Shown in pieces: positions 1-7,641 of a stretch of 64,000 bases of DNA. Position numbers and translations under genes: made by a program. Under the pieces are notes generated by a model that saw nothing but the letters and a program-made list of their open reading frames with translations, made no database searches and was not told the origin of the DNA. Origin of the DNA: UBA10107 sp963835585 (lineage in GTDB: Archaea; Nanobdellota; Nanobdellia; Woesearchaeales; UBA10107). Position 1 is the stretch's first letter. The number at the start of each line of letters is the position of its first letter. The stretch is taken from positions 124,001 to 188,000 of the forward strand of contig CAWIGF010000001.1 of NCBI GenBank assembly GCA_963835585.1, in the 5' to 3' direction.

Positions 1-583
1 GCTAGCAATTACAGGGAGAAGTTAAAGGAAATACAGTACAAATAATTTTTGACAGCGGCAACTATTTAATACGAAAAATACAATAAATCATTTTTACGCA
101 CAAAAGACGGAATGCCTTCACGGATTAATTGCCTGTGTTTTATCCCATCCACAGATACCTTGTATTTATTCATTTCAAAGAAATTCTTGTTACACAACAA
201 AATTTCAAAATATATGAATTTGGACGTTAAACATATTAAATCGTTAAACACGCCAAATTCTTAATCCTAACAATATGGACGTAAAAGATTTCCTAAGAAA
301 CTGCATAATAACGGGCCACTCCTTAACTTTTGCGGGGAAATCCATCAAATTTAACTGCACTATTAGTTACTTCCATTAAATTACTATCAATTTAAGCAGT
401 TAAACGCACATTATTTTATTTCGAAAAATAATAACGTTAAAACTGAAAAATATTTTTTGTTTTGCTTTTGTCTTTTTCGGGACTAGTATTTTGTCCGGAC
501 AGAATGTTTTGTAATTGATTTTCATTTTTCGAAATTGTCTATTTAAATTATTCAAAGTTGGTCCGTGGCAGTTGGAGGTTGTG
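1..583. other. AT-rich stretch with no supported gene
   Basis: I see no convincing gene in this AT-rich stretch. The only open frame of note is a 61-codon minus-strand frame at 66-251. It has low-complexity composition, no ribosome-binding site and no family resemblance. A perfect 10-bp palindrome (TGTCCGGACA, 492-501) lies about 80 bases before the NHL-gene start and could be a protein-binding site, but a single copy is weak evidence. No clear TATA box stands at the usual distance from the start at 584. Confidence 0.4.
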
Positions 584-1651
584 ATGCGCCGAACTTTTTA
601 TTTTTTAATTTCTGGTTTTTTTCTTTTAACATTTTTGGGTTTAGGTTCGATAGCTTACTGCCAAAATGGCGGCGTGGTGTCAACTCTGGTTGGATCAGCA
701 GGAGTGAGTGCTTTCGCCAATGGAACCGGGCCCAACGCTGCTTTCAATTGGCCTGCTGGAATAGCTGTCGATTCCTCCGATAATTTGTACGTTGCTGATG
801 CGGGCAATCAACTGATCCGTAAAATTACATCCGGTTTCGTGGTGACAACTTTCGCGGGTCAAGTTGGAGTAACAGGTTCCACCAACGGAACTGGGACTTC
901 CGCTTCCTTCTATAATCCTTCAGAAATCTCTGTTGATTCTTCCGGAAATGTGTACGTCGCAGATACGTTCAATAATCTGATACGAAAAATTACTCCGAGC
1001 GGTGTGGTGTCAACCTTGGTGGGTTCTTCGGGAGTTGCAGGCTCCGCCAACGGAACAGGAATAGCCGCGTCGTTTAATAATCCGCATGGAGTTGCGGTTG
1101 ATTCCTCAGGGAATGTGTATGTCGCGGATACTGGCAACAACCTAATAAGAAAAATTACATCCGGTGGTGTGGTTACTACTTTAGCCGGGTCGGCAGGGGT
1201 CACAGGCTCCGCCAACGGAACAGGCTCAGCCGCCTCTTTTAATAATCCATATGGAGTCTCAGTTGACATTTCTGGAAAAGTGTATGTAGCGGATACCGGC
1301 AACAATCTGATAAGAAAAATTACATCCGGGGGTGTTGTTTCGACTTTAGCCGGATCGGGGTCTGTCGGTTCAGCCAATGGCAATGGAAGTTCCGCATCGT
1401 TTAATAATCCTTATGGAGTCGCGGTTGATAAATATGGAAAAGTCTATGTCGCGGATACATTCAATAATCTTATACAGGAAATTACTCCATGGGGAACGGT
1501 GACAACACTCGCAGGGTCTGGATCTATAGGGTCCGCAGATGGAACGGGGACTTCCGCATCGTTCTTTTCTCCAAATGGAGTCGCGGTCGACGCTTACGGG
1601 AAGGTTTACGTCGCGGATAGTGGCAACTACTTAATTCGAATAATTCAATAA
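584..1651 (+). CDS. Secreted NHL-repeat (six-bladed beta-propeller) protein
   Basis: The N-terminus is a signal peptide: basic MRRTFYF, a hydrophobic core, then a likely cleavage near AYCQ. What follows is six tandem repeats of about 53 residues. Each runs from a VVSTLVGSAG-like strand through NGTG..ASF..P.G(I/V)AVD and VYVADT.NNLIRKI. That is the NHL pattern, and six units would close one beta-propeller. NHL propellers bind proteins, sugars or nucleic acid; the ligand here is unknown. I chose the ATG at 584 because GGAGGT at 574-579 is a clear Shine-Dalgarno sequence and the signal peptide begins there; an in-frame start at 515 adds 23 poor residues. The near-identical repeats point to recent internal duplication, and the architecture is commoner in bacteria than archaea. 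The protein probably acts outside the cytoplasmic membrane. Confidence 0.8.
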   Translation: MRRTFYFLISGFFLLTFLGLGSIAYCQNGGVVSTLVGSAGVSAFANGTGPNAAFNWPAGIAVDSSDNLYVADAGNQLIRKITSGFVVTTFAGQVGVTGSTNGTGTSASFYNPSEISVDSSGNVYVADTFNNLIRKITPSGVVSTLVGSSGVAGSANGTGIAASFNNPHGVAVDSSGNVYVADTGNNLIRKITSGGVVTTLAGSAGVTGSANGTGSAASFNNPYGVSVDISGKVYVADTGNNLIRKITSGGVVSTLAGSGSVGSANGNGSSASFNNPYGVAVDKYGKVYVADTFNNLIQEITPWGTVTTLAGSGSIGSADGTGTSASFFSPNGVAVDAYGKVYVADSGNYLIRIIQ

Positions 1652-1698
1652 TTTATTGATCCGGTTAGTTTGTTTCTTGTTGGTAGGAGGATTTGTTT

Positions 1699-1785
1699 AT
1701 GATGAAAACGTTTTTTCTAAAATTTCGTATTTGCTCCATCAACATTTTTATTTTTTCAATGATTTTTTCTTTTTTTCTTTTCTGA
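1699..1785 (+). CDS. Possible 28-residue hydrophobic peptide or signal-peptide remnant
   Basis: A 28-codon frame begins ATGATGAAAACG and encodes a very hydrophobic, Phe/Ile-rich peptide that looks like the start of a secreted protein. A strong Shine-Dalgarno sequence (TAGGAGG, 1684-1690) stands 8 bases before the ATG. The frame lies 47 bases after the NHL-gene stop. No other frame downstream continues with recognisable protein. It may be a real small membrane peptide or the relic of a decayed exported-protein gene. Confidence 0.3.
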   Translation: MMKTFFLKFRICSINIFIFSMIFSFFLF

Positions 1786-2129
1786 TTTTTAAATTTCAAA
1801 AATCTTTTCCGAGAGCAGGCCACAAAACGCATCCCCGAATCCAGTTACTAGAAATTCTTCAAATGGATGACTGCAGGGATAAGACCGCCCATTTTCCCAA
1901 AGTCCAATTTCATAAGGAGAGTAAAAACAAGGTATGATAAAAAGCTTTCTCCTGGTGGGGGAACTCACGAATTTATTTTGACAGTAAAAAGTAACATGTA
2001 CTAATCACAATTAAAGTAAAGCTTTAAAAATAATGAGCATTGTTTCGGATGCACGGACATCATAAAGTATTGAGTTTTAAGGGGAAGATTTAAATAAAAG
2101 CACATGAAACCACAAAACAGTGATGATTG
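1786..2129. promoter_or_regulatory. Intergenic stretch with TATA box for the beta-barrel/LysM gene
   Basis: No gene is visible in most of this stretch. TTTAAATAAA at 2089-2098 is a good archaeal TATA element. A start site about 26 bases downstream falls near 2120, only about 10 bases before the ATG at 2130, and there is no Shine-Dalgarno motif. The next gene is therefore probably transcribed with little or no leader. Confidence 0.5.
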
Positions 2130-2978
2130 ATGGGTTTAATGAACAAGATTGAAATGCACACAAAATCAGCTATATGCGGTCTCGGTTTGCTTGCTCTAAT
2201 AGGGTTGCCACATAATGCTAAGGCTCATCCTGATTTCTCCGTTGAACTAAACGGGCAATATGCTCGTCCGGTTCTTAATGTGAATAGTGTTGGACATAAA
2301 AATGGTGCAGGAACCTCTCTGGAAATTGAAGTTCTGCCTATTGACACAATATCTCTTGGCATTGGTACTGGCATTGACGGATATTTTGGAAGCAGCACAA
2401 GTTTCAAGCAAACTAACTTCTTTGATGCAATCGGAAAGATCATGCCATGGGGAACACACAATGATTTTTCCTTGTACGCAACTGGCGGCATCGGAATTGA
2501 TCCGTTGTCAAACTTGCCAAATGCTAGAAAAGGCAACTATAACGCCTTTGCTGGAATTGGAAACCTCTATAAAATAACCAACAACTTCTCATTCGACACA
2601 AGTGCACGTTTTGATTATTTAACGCCAGTTAAGAAGCCGTTTGAAGCATTAACCGTTTCCATCGGGATTAGATATTCTTTTGATTCTAACCCAATCAAAA
2701 ATCGCGTCGAATCCTCTATTCAATCACATGAAATTAAATTACAAAAAGAGACGCTAGCGAAGACTACGGAAACCACTTCCACAAAAACAAGTCCTGAAGT
2801 CAATAACGCTGAATATTTATACGTTATGCCAAAAGATAATTTATGGAGAACAGCGTTACGCGCATACAATGATAACTCTAAATGGCCTGAAATATACAAG
2901 GCAAACAAAGATCAGATAAAGGATCCTAATGTCATTGAACCAGGACAGAGACTCGTAATTCCTACACCAACCGATTAA
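2130..2978 (+). CDS. Exported beta-barrel-like protein with C-terminal LysM domain
   Basis: The protein starts with a signal peptide (hydrophobic core CGLGLLALIGLP, likely cleavage after NAKA). Residues about 35-190 are rich in alternating strands (SVELNGQYARPVL, LSIGIRYSF-like ends) with Gly/aromatic turns, as in outer-membrane OmpA-like or porin-like eight-strand barrels. A Ser/Thr/Lys linker follows. The last 50 residues match LysM: Y.V..DNLW..A, then WPEIYKANKDQI and IEPGQRLVIP. LysM usually binds peptidoglycan or other GlcNAc polymers. Both modules are typical of diderm bacteria and odd in an archaeon, so transfer from bacteria is likely. It may also help an ectosymbiont touch a host wall, but that is inference. 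ATG codons at 2139 and 2154 are alternative starts. Confidence 0.65.
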   Translation: MGLMNKIEMHTKSAICGLGLLALIGLPHNAKAHPDFSVELNGQYARPVLNVNSVGHKNGAGTSLEIEVLPIDTISLGIGTGIDGYFGSSTSFKQTNFFDAIGKIMPWGTHNDFSLYATGGIGIDPLSNLPNARKGNYNAFAGIGNLYKITNNFSFDTSARFDYLTPVKKPFEALTVSIGIRYSFDSNPIKNRVESSIQSHEIKLQKETLAKTTETTSTKTSPEVNNAEYLYVMPKDNLWRTALRAYNDNSKWPEIYKANKDQIKDPNVIEPGQRLVIPTPTD

Positions 2979-4244
2979 TCACACGACACGCTCAACTACT
3001 CCCCTCAAATCAAGCGGAGTAGCACGCGTAATCTTAACATCGACTTCTTGACCAATTTTCAATTTGCCATGTACAACTACTTGTTTGTAGCATGAATTCT
3101 TTCCAATAAATGACTTGTTCTTGCCTATTTCAGTTATAAGTATCTTTTCGCTTCTTCCAACAAAAGATTTGTTGTGTTCTTCAGCAATAGTGTGAAATAA
3201 GTCAACCAATCTATTTATCCTATCTCTGATTATGCCGCCGTTGATTTGCTTCAGCTTTGAAGATACTGTTCCTGGCCGCGACGAGTACCTTGAATAATTA
3301 ATCATATCGGGCTTTGTTTCCTTTATTATTTTCAATGTCTCCTCGAAGTCATCCTCGGTCTCTGTCGGAAACCCACAAATGATATCAGTCATTATCGAAA
3401 TATTTGGAATCTTCTTCCTTATCTTAGAAACGACATCAACAAATGTCCTTGATGTATAGCCACGATTCATGTCCTTCAAAACCTTATCGCTCCCTGATTG
3501 CAAAGGAATGTGTATGAAACTGAAGACTCTTGGGTCTTTCATAACTTTAACCAACTCATCCAAATACGAAACAAAGTGCTGAGGATTACCCATGCCTATT
3601 CTTATTTTGAAATCCCTGTCAATTGTCAGAATACTCTTTATAAGTTCAGCGAGATTTGTCCCGATGTCGAATCCATAGACAGCATTGTCCTGGGACGTCA
3701 ACCAAATCTCATTGGCACCATTTTCTACTGATTTTGAAACATGACGGACAATATCTTTTATAGAATATGACTGCAATGCACCTCGCGCGCGTTTGGTTCC
3801 ACAGAAAGAACATTGATTCAAGCATCCCATTGACAATGGAACTATCTCAATCAGATTATTTTTCCGCATTTTAGGTAGGTTCAGTCGACCTTCATCTTTC
3901 CGATCAAGAAATGAAACATTGATACCGCTCAATGTCGAATCGACAACTTCTTTTATTTTTTTTATCTGATACGTGCCAATTCTGGAGTAATCTCTGTATG
4001 CATTTGGCTGTCCTTGTGGGATACAACCAGCTACAACGACTTTTTTATTCTTTAATTTCTTTAAATTTTTTTCAAAAGTTGCCTGAGCTGAGTTTTTGAC
4101 GGTACAAGTGTTGTATACAACTATATCTGCTCCATCAGGAGAGTTTACAATCTCATAACCTGAATCCTTCAATATTCCCATCATTACCTCAGAATCAGCC
4201 GCATTAGCTGAACAACCCTGCGTTATGAAGTGAACTTTTGCCAT
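2979..4244 (-). CDS. tRNA t6A37 methylthiotransferase, archaeal e-MtaB/CDKAL1 type
   Basis: This is a radical-SAM methylthiotransferase that turns t6A37 of ANN-decoding tRNAs into ms2t6A. Three conserved cysteines for the accessory 4Fe-4S cluster lie in the N-terminal UPF0004 domain (about C11, C47, C74). The radical-SAM triad is at C141, C145 and C148 in GCLNQCSFCGTKRARG. The C-terminal 60 residues form a TRAM RNA-binding domain. The length of 421 residues is normal for the family. A TATA-like GTTTTTATAT near 4264-4272 sits about 26 bases before the ATG, suggesting a leaderless transcript. The gene converges head-to-head with the LysM gene, with no gap between the stops. Confidence 0.9.
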   Translation of the reverse strand: MAKVHFITQGCSANAADSEVMMGILKDSGYEIVNSPDGADIVVYNTCTVKNSAQATFEKNLKKLKNKKVVVAGCIPQGQPNAYRDYSRIGTYQIKKIKEVVDSTLSGINVSFLDRKDEGRLNLPKMRKNNLIEIVPLSMGCLNQCSFCGTKRARGALQSYSIKDIVRHVSKSVENGANEIWLTSQDNAVYGFDIGTNLAELIKSILTIDRDFKIRIGMGNPQHFVSYLDELVKVMKDPRVFSFIHIPLQSGSDKVLKDMNRGYTSRTFVDVVSKIRKKIPNISIMTDIICGFPTETEDDFEETLKIIKETKPDMINYSRYSSRPGTVSSKLKQINGGIIRDRINRLVDLFHTIAEEHNKSFVGRSEKILITEIGKNKSFIGKNSCYKQVVVHGKLKIGQEVDVKITRATPLDLRGVVERVV

Positions 4245-4275
4245 GAAAAATCAATTAAGTAAAAAATATAAAAAC

Positions 4276-4863
4276 CTATGTTTTTGGCTCCACTATATTT
4301 ACAAATCCATTTCTTGTCGGTTTGTACCCAGTTAACCTAGTAGCACCATCGACTGTTTCTATCCACAACTTCTTGTCGAGCGATTCTTCCCTGTTCAAAA
4401 AAGATTGTCTGACAAAATCGTAAGAAAACCATATTTTCTTTTCCTTTAGTGCAGTTAATCTTAGAAAGAATTGCTCGATATAAACACTCGGAGAAATATT
4501 TCTATCGACATCGACTGTAACATGCAGTTTTTTCCCTTCTGCCAACTTTTCCGAAAACTTGACATCGTTACAAATAGCTTTTTCAAGACCATTGTTAAAT
4601 TCCAGCAATCCTTTCTCTTCAACCACCGGAATATAAAAGAAGTGATTGTTAAAATGACCTTCTCCGGAAAGACAAAAACGAATCAATCTTTTTCCATTAC
4701 AAAAATCAATTACCTTATTCTTTACTGTATCCTCGCTGCTTAAGATATTAAAAGGACGCACAAGAGTTATATGTGGGTGATATTTTTTTGAATCTTTAGT
4801 AGAAAGAGTCCTTATGTGATCCTTTGCAAACCCCCTTAGCCAGACTTCCAGATAATAACTCAT
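4276..4863 (-). CDS. 2H phosphoesterase family protein (RNA ligase/cyclic phosphodiesterase-like)
   Basis: Two H-x-T motifs mark the 2H fold: HPHITLVRPF near residue 29 and LHVTVDVD near residue 113. The family includes 2'-5' RNA ligase/cyclic phosphodiesterase (ThpR) and related enzymes acting on 2',3'-cyclic phosphates, often in tRNA repair or splicing. The length of 195 residues fits. Both catalytic histidines and threonines are present, so it is probably active. The precise substrate cannot be read from sequence. It lies 31 bases upstream of the methylthiotransferase on the same strand, but that gene seems to have its own TATA box. Confidence 0.75.
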   Translation of the reverse strand: MSYYLEVWLRGFAKDHIRTLSTKDSKKYHPHITLVRPFNILSSEDTVKNKVIDFCNGKRLIRFCLSGEGHFNNHFFYIPVVEEKGLLEFNNGLEKAICNDVKFSEKLAEGKKLHVTVDVDRNISPSVYIEQFFLRLTALKEKKIWFSYDFVRQSFLNREESLDKKLWIETVDGATRLTGYKPTRNGFVNIVEPKT

Positions 4864-4934
4864 TTTATTGGCAAAGAAAAGGAATTTATTAAGTTATCTT
4901 AATTTAATGTGCGTGTATAAGGTAAGGACTAAAA

Positions 4935-5138
4935 TCAAGCTTTTTTCAGCATCTCAGTATAGCCGCACTTGCCGCAGCTCTTTCGATCCTTGTGCAATGC
5001 CAACAAAGAATCCCCGCACTTAGGGCACAAACCGCCCCTTCGTATCAATTTTCCATTCTCAACCCTATATGCCTTGTAAATCTTATATGTTTTTTTCTTA
5101 GCTTCCTTTACGGGAGCCTTTTTCTTAACATCAGCCAT
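4935..5138 (-). CDS. rps27ae: Small ribosomal subunit protein S27ae
   Basis: This 67-residue zinc-ribbon ribosomal protein of the archaeal/eukaryotic small subunit has a Lys-rich N-terminus, then YKAYRVENGKLIRRGGLCPK and a CPKCG...CGKCGY zinc-binding pair. In eukaryotes the homologue is made as a ubiquitin fusion; here, as in other archaea, it stands alone. Its ATG directly follows the stop of S24e, and it is the last gene of the Fcf1-Rpo7-Spt4-S24e-S27ae operon. Confidence 0.95.
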   Translation of the reverse strand: MADVKKKAPVKEAKKKTYKIYKAYRVENGKLIRRGGLCPKCGDSLLALHKDRKSCGKCGYTEMLKKA

Positions 5139-5450
5139 TTAAGCGCCTTCCTTAACTTCTTCTTTCTTTGGTTCTTGGAATCCTGTCTTGGCCAATTTCT
5201 TTTTCTCCTCAATCCTTTTCAAATCATCTACATTTTTGTAGGTGAACGCTGTTATCTCTGCCCTCTTGGAGCCGAATGAAGGGCTTATTTTCGTGACAAC
5301 CACAAGTTTCTCGTCGACATGAGTCTTGCCAGCAATCTCTTTCAGAATATCCGTCCTCTTGGGGACTGCATTCTCAAATTCGACAGTAGCTGCAAGTCGC
5401 TGCCTCGACAACAGCGGCTCTTCTGTGGTTTTTTGTATTGTTATTTTCAT
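5139..5450 (-). CDS. rps24e: Small ribosomal subunit protein S24e
   Basis: S24e family protein of 103 residues, a component of the archaeal/eukaryotic 30S/40S subunit. The family core is clear: ...EEPLLSRQRLAATVEFE, PKRTDILKEIAGKTHVDE, VVVTKISPSFGSKRAEITAF. It ends in a charged, probably disordered tail. I place the start at the ATG at 5450 because an AGGT ribosome-binding motif precedes it and the stop of Spt4 ends 2 bases earlier. An upstream in-frame start at 5462 would only add MQVT and overlap Spt4. Confidence 0.93.
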   Translation of the reverse strand: MKITIQKTTEEPLLSRQRLAATVEFENAVPKRTDILKEIAGKTHVDEKLVVVTKISPSFGSKRAEITAFTYKNVDDLKRIEEKKKLAKTGFQEPKKEEVKEGA

Positions 5451-5452
5451 AG

Positions 5453-5638
5453 TTACCTGCACTTTATCGCATATTCGCCGTTCTCATTATAGCCAGCTTT
5501 CTTCGCGACTTCTGACTTTGATGCATCGGTTACAGTAATCCGCCCCTGGTAGCTTGACGCCAAATCGGCGCTGTGACATCTAGGACAAAGATCCCCTTCA
5601 AAAAACAATTTGTCTCGCTTGCAAAGTTTCTTTTTCAT
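5453..5638 (-). CDS. spt4: Transcription elongation factor Spt4 (RNA polymerase subunit E'')
   Basis: A 61-residue zinc-finger protein. Spt4 pairs with Spt5 on the RNA polymerase clamp and promotes processive elongation. The zinc site is formed by the C-x2-C of LCPRCHS with further cysteines at the start (KKLCKRD) and end (IKCR). Its ATG overlaps the stop region of rpo7 by 4 bases and it is followed at once by S24e, the gene order seen in many archaea. Confidence 0.92.
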   Translation of the reverse strand: MKKKLCKRDKLFFEGDLCPRCHSADLASSYQGRITVTDASKSEVAKKAGYNENGEYAIKCR

Positions 5639-6222
5639 TTTTTCGCCTTCTCTGATTTTTCCTTGGTTTCCTTAGGAGCTGCCTTTTTGCTTTTGTCTTC
5701 ATCAATCCAATCGAGTTTTCCAAGTCCTGGTTGTCTCATCGTCAAGCCAAGCTTTGGATTCGTGATGTCCTTGAATGAAACAGCAACGACACGCGCCCTG
5801 CACGCATCTCCTATCTTCAATGATCTTTTCGAATCTCTGCCACTAAGAACTTTTTCTTTTGAAAATGTTACAAAATCATCCATGGTCTGCGAAACATGTA
5901 TCATGCCTTCTATGGGACCCAGATTAATGAACGCACCAAAATCGGCAATATCTTTTATGGTTCCGTTGATCACTTCATGCATTTCAGGCCTGAACGTCAA
6001 CAACTCGAACGTAGATTCGTAAAATGAAGCACCATCTCCCGGAATAATGACGCCTTCGCCTATTTCTTTTACTGAAGAAACATCGATGACAACGCCGATG
6101 TCCTGAGATATGAACCCTTCATATTTTTCTTTGATTACTTTCAGTATTGATTTCTCTACATTTTCCGAAAACAAATTGGGCGGAACCCGAATGTGGTCCT
6201 TAATAGTTGTCTTGTAAAACAT
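5635..6222 (-). CDS. rpo7: DNA-directed RNA polymerase subunit Rpo7 (E')
   Basis: Rpo7 forms the polymerase stalk with Rpo4 and helps open complex formation and RNA binding. The N-terminal RNP-like domain (about 1-80: YKTTIKDHIRVPP...GEGVIIPGDGASFYESTFE) is followed by an S1/OB domain (about 82-165) with the typical DFGAFINLGPIEGMIHVSQ strand-loop. The last 20 residues are a Lys/Glu-rich tail. The length of 195 residues is normal for the family. It sits 2 bases after the Fcf1 gene on the minus strand. Confidence 0.95.
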   Translation of the reverse strand: MFYKTTIKDHIRVPPNLFSENVEKSILKVIKEKYEGFISQDIGVVIDVSSVKEIGEGVIIPGDGASFYESTFELLTFRPEMHEVINGTIKDIADFGAFINLGPIEGMIHVSQTMDDFVTFSKEKVLSGRDSKRSLKIGDACRARVVAVSFKDITNPKLGLTMRQPGLGKLDWIDEDKSKKAAPKETKEKSEKAKK

Positions 6223-6223
6223 T

Positions 6224-6604
6224 TTAATCGAGCTCCAGATATTTTTTTTGCCTCAAAACGATTGTTTTTACTCCTTTTTTTCTTAGTTTCGACCTCAAAA
6301 CCCTATCCTGAGTGGCTATGATATAGCCGTCCAAACCAAGGAGTATATTATCTACGTAATCTTCAGAGGTTGTTTTTAAAGTCTTCGGTTTTTGAGCCTC
6401 CAAGATAGCCTTTGCAAGCCTTGCAGAGGCCTTATCCCTTCCTCTTTGTAATTTTATGATTGAATCGAGCTCCTCAAGGCTCTTATCAAGCACATATACC
6501 TGATATTTAAAGTGGCAAATCCTTTGCAATTCAGAGTAAATATCAACGTGAAGCTGGGCTGGAATCATGATAAAATTAGTGTCCAGGATTATTTTATGCA
6601 CCAT
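6224..6604 (-). CDS. PIN-domain endonuclease, archaeal Fcf1/Utp24 homologue
   Basis: The PIN-domain acidic residues are visible: LDTNFIM at the N-terminus, the ELDSI/RGRDKASARLAKAI helix, and DGYIIATQDR near residue 95. Eukaryotic Utp24/Fcf1 is the nuclease of early 18S pre-rRNA cleavage. The archaeal family occurs next to rpo7 as here, so a role in rRNA maturation is likely. A TATA-like TTTTTAAAAG (6626-6635, minus strand) lies about 26 bases before the ATG. This promoter survived the IS insertion, which landed just beyond it. Confidence 0.85.
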   Translation of the reverse strand: MVHKIILDTNFIMIPAQLHVDIYSELQRICHFKYQVYVLDKSLEELDSIIKLQRGRDKASARLAKAILEAQKPKTLKTTSEDYVDNILLGLDGYIIATQDRVLRSKLRKKGVKTIVLRQKKYLELD

Positions 6605-6625
6605 AACAAGAAAATTATCACAACT

Positions 6626-6635
6626 CTTTTAAAAA
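6626..6635 (-). promoter_or_regulatory. TATA box of the Fcf1-Rpo7-Spt4-S24e-S27ae operon
   Basis: TTTTTAAAAG reads on the minus strand and is centred about 26 bases before the ATG at 6604, so the transcript should begin at or next to the start codon. It lies between the ancestral antiporter stop (6638-6640) and the operon. It would keep the ribosomal genes expressed despite the insertion at 6651. Confidence 0.5.
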
Positions 6636-6641
6636 CTTTAT

Positions 6642-6650
6642 CTATGTGTG
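6642..6650. repeat. Left target-site duplication of the IS
   Basis: CTATGTGTG directly abuts the left inverted repeat and recurs at 7541-7549 right after the right inverted repeat. Removing the element plus one copy restores a continuous antiporter 3' end with stop TAA at 6638-6640. Confidence 0.85.
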
Positions 6651-7540
6651 GGCTCTGTCCTAAATCTCTGTAATTCATAAAACTAATAACCCAGACAGCC
6701 GCTAGGCTGTTCTGGGGTGGGGAGTGAACCCCCACATGGGAAAAGAAACAAAACTAATACAAAAACTTAAGCGTTTGTTGAGGAGATTGGGCTGTCCGAG
6801 ATGGCTGCACCATTTCGGACCGAAGACGTATGAATTTCTGGAGCATTTGCACGCACTGATCATCAAGGCATATTGCAGATTGTCCTATCGCAGGGTCCGG
6901 GAACACTGCGATTTGCTTGGCATACGATGCCCAAGCAAATCAGCGTTGCAGTATACCGCTGCAAAACTCGATACAGCTTTCTGGCAGAAAATATTGAGCA
7001 TAACTTGTGGCAACTCGCATCTCGTTGCCATCGACAGCACAGGTTTGTCGAGGACAAATCCGAGCTATCATTATCTGAAGCGCATCGACGGGAATTTCCC
7101 TTGTATTCCCATCAAACTAAGCACAGCATTCGACACGCGAAAAAAGAAATTCTGCGCTGCGAAGATTCGTGTGCTTCCAGCACACGACATCAAGGATGCG
7201 AAATTTCTCTTAAAAAACAGTAATCCGAGGATTGCTGTGGCAGACAAAGGATATTCTGCCGAGTATTTGTTCAAGTTTGCGCATGAGCACAACATGGTGC
7301 TCATGGTTCCAGCGAAAAAGAACGCAAAGCGAGGTCGTTATCGTAAGAAAATGGCGAGGCAGTATCGATTGAGAACGTATCATCGAAGATCGCTTGTTGA
7401 ATCAAGCAACAGCAGTATAAAACGCAAGTTTGGAGCTAGTGTCAGCTCCAAAACTGTGCGGACAATCCGCACAGAAGTATATTTGCGGCTAGTCTGCCAT
7501 AACTTATTTTCTTGGCTTTACCGACTTTTAGGACAGAGCC
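6651..7540 (+). mobile_element. IS5-family (IS903-like) insertion sequence, 890 bp
   Basis: A compact insertion sequence with perfect 14-bp terminal inverted repeats (GGCTCTGTCCTAAA at 6651-6664; its complement at 7527-7540) and weaker pairing for about 10 more bases. It is flanked by a 9-bp direct repeat, CTATGTGTG, at 6642-6650 and 7541-7549. The GGCT start and the 9-bp duplication resemble the IS903 group of IS5. One transposase gene fills it. The untouched target duplication and perfect ends suggest recent insertion. It lies exactly at the 3' end of the antiporter gene (7528-8697). Confidence 0.9.
6690..6735 (+). promoter_or_regulatory. Two hairpins in the transposase leader
   Basis: CCCAGACAGCC (6690-6700) pairs with GGCTGTTCTGGG (6705-6716) over a GCTA loop. 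Immediately after, GTGGGG (6717-6722) pairs with CCCCAC (6730-6735), and the ATG at 6736 is the next base. Such structures at IS left ends can end incoming transcription or mask the transposase start on read-through RNA. That role is inferred here. The GTG at 6724, an alternative start, lies inside the second loop. Confidence 0.45.
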
Positions 7541-7641
7541 CTATGTGTGAAGACACCACACTTGTCCAGAATAGTATCAAATATCAACGAATACACGAAA
7601 AATGCCAACAACAACTGAACCAAAATTCCTACGCCAATTAA
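6736..7641 (+). CDS. IS5-family DDE transposase with host-derived C-terminal tail
   Basis: This DDE (RNase H-fold) transposase moves the surrounding IS. Catalytic residues are visible in VAIDSTG (first Asp), AVADKGYSA (second Asp) and the YHRRSLVESSNSSIKRKFG helix (Glu). A helical DNA-binding N-terminus precedes them. The ATG at 6736 is the likely start; a GTG at 6724 would add four residues. There is no stop before the right IS end. After LGQSP the frame crosses the inverted repeat and target duplication and continues about 33 residues into antisense host sequence, ending at 7641. The catalytic core is intact, so the enzyme may be active despite the foreign tail. Confidence 0.88.
   Translation: MGKETKLIQKLKRLLRRLGCPRWLHHFGPKTYEFLEHLHALIIKAYCRLSYRRVREHCDLLGIRCPSKSALQYTAAKLDTAFWQKILSITCGNSHLVAIDSTGLSRTNPSYHYLKRIDGNFPCIPIKLSTAFDTRKKKFCAAKIRVLPAHDIKDAKFLLKNSNPRIAVADKGYSAEYLFKFAHEHNMVLMVPAKKNAKRGRYRKKMARQYRLRTYHRRSLVESSNSSIKRKFGASVSSKTVRTIRTEVYLRLVCHNLFSWLYRLLGQSPMCEDTTLVQNSIKYQRIHEKCQQQLNQNSYAN

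Noticed and set aside
910..1383. 157-codon minus-strand frame with Pro/Ala/Thr-rich repeats
   Set aside because: It is the antisense image of the NHL repeats; its regularity comes from the plus-strand gene.
1656..1937. 93-codon plus-strand frame after the NHL gene
   Set aside because: Low-complexity Phe/Leu run, no ribosome-binding site at its start, and no family resemblance; the Shine-Dalgarno in the region serves another frame (1699).
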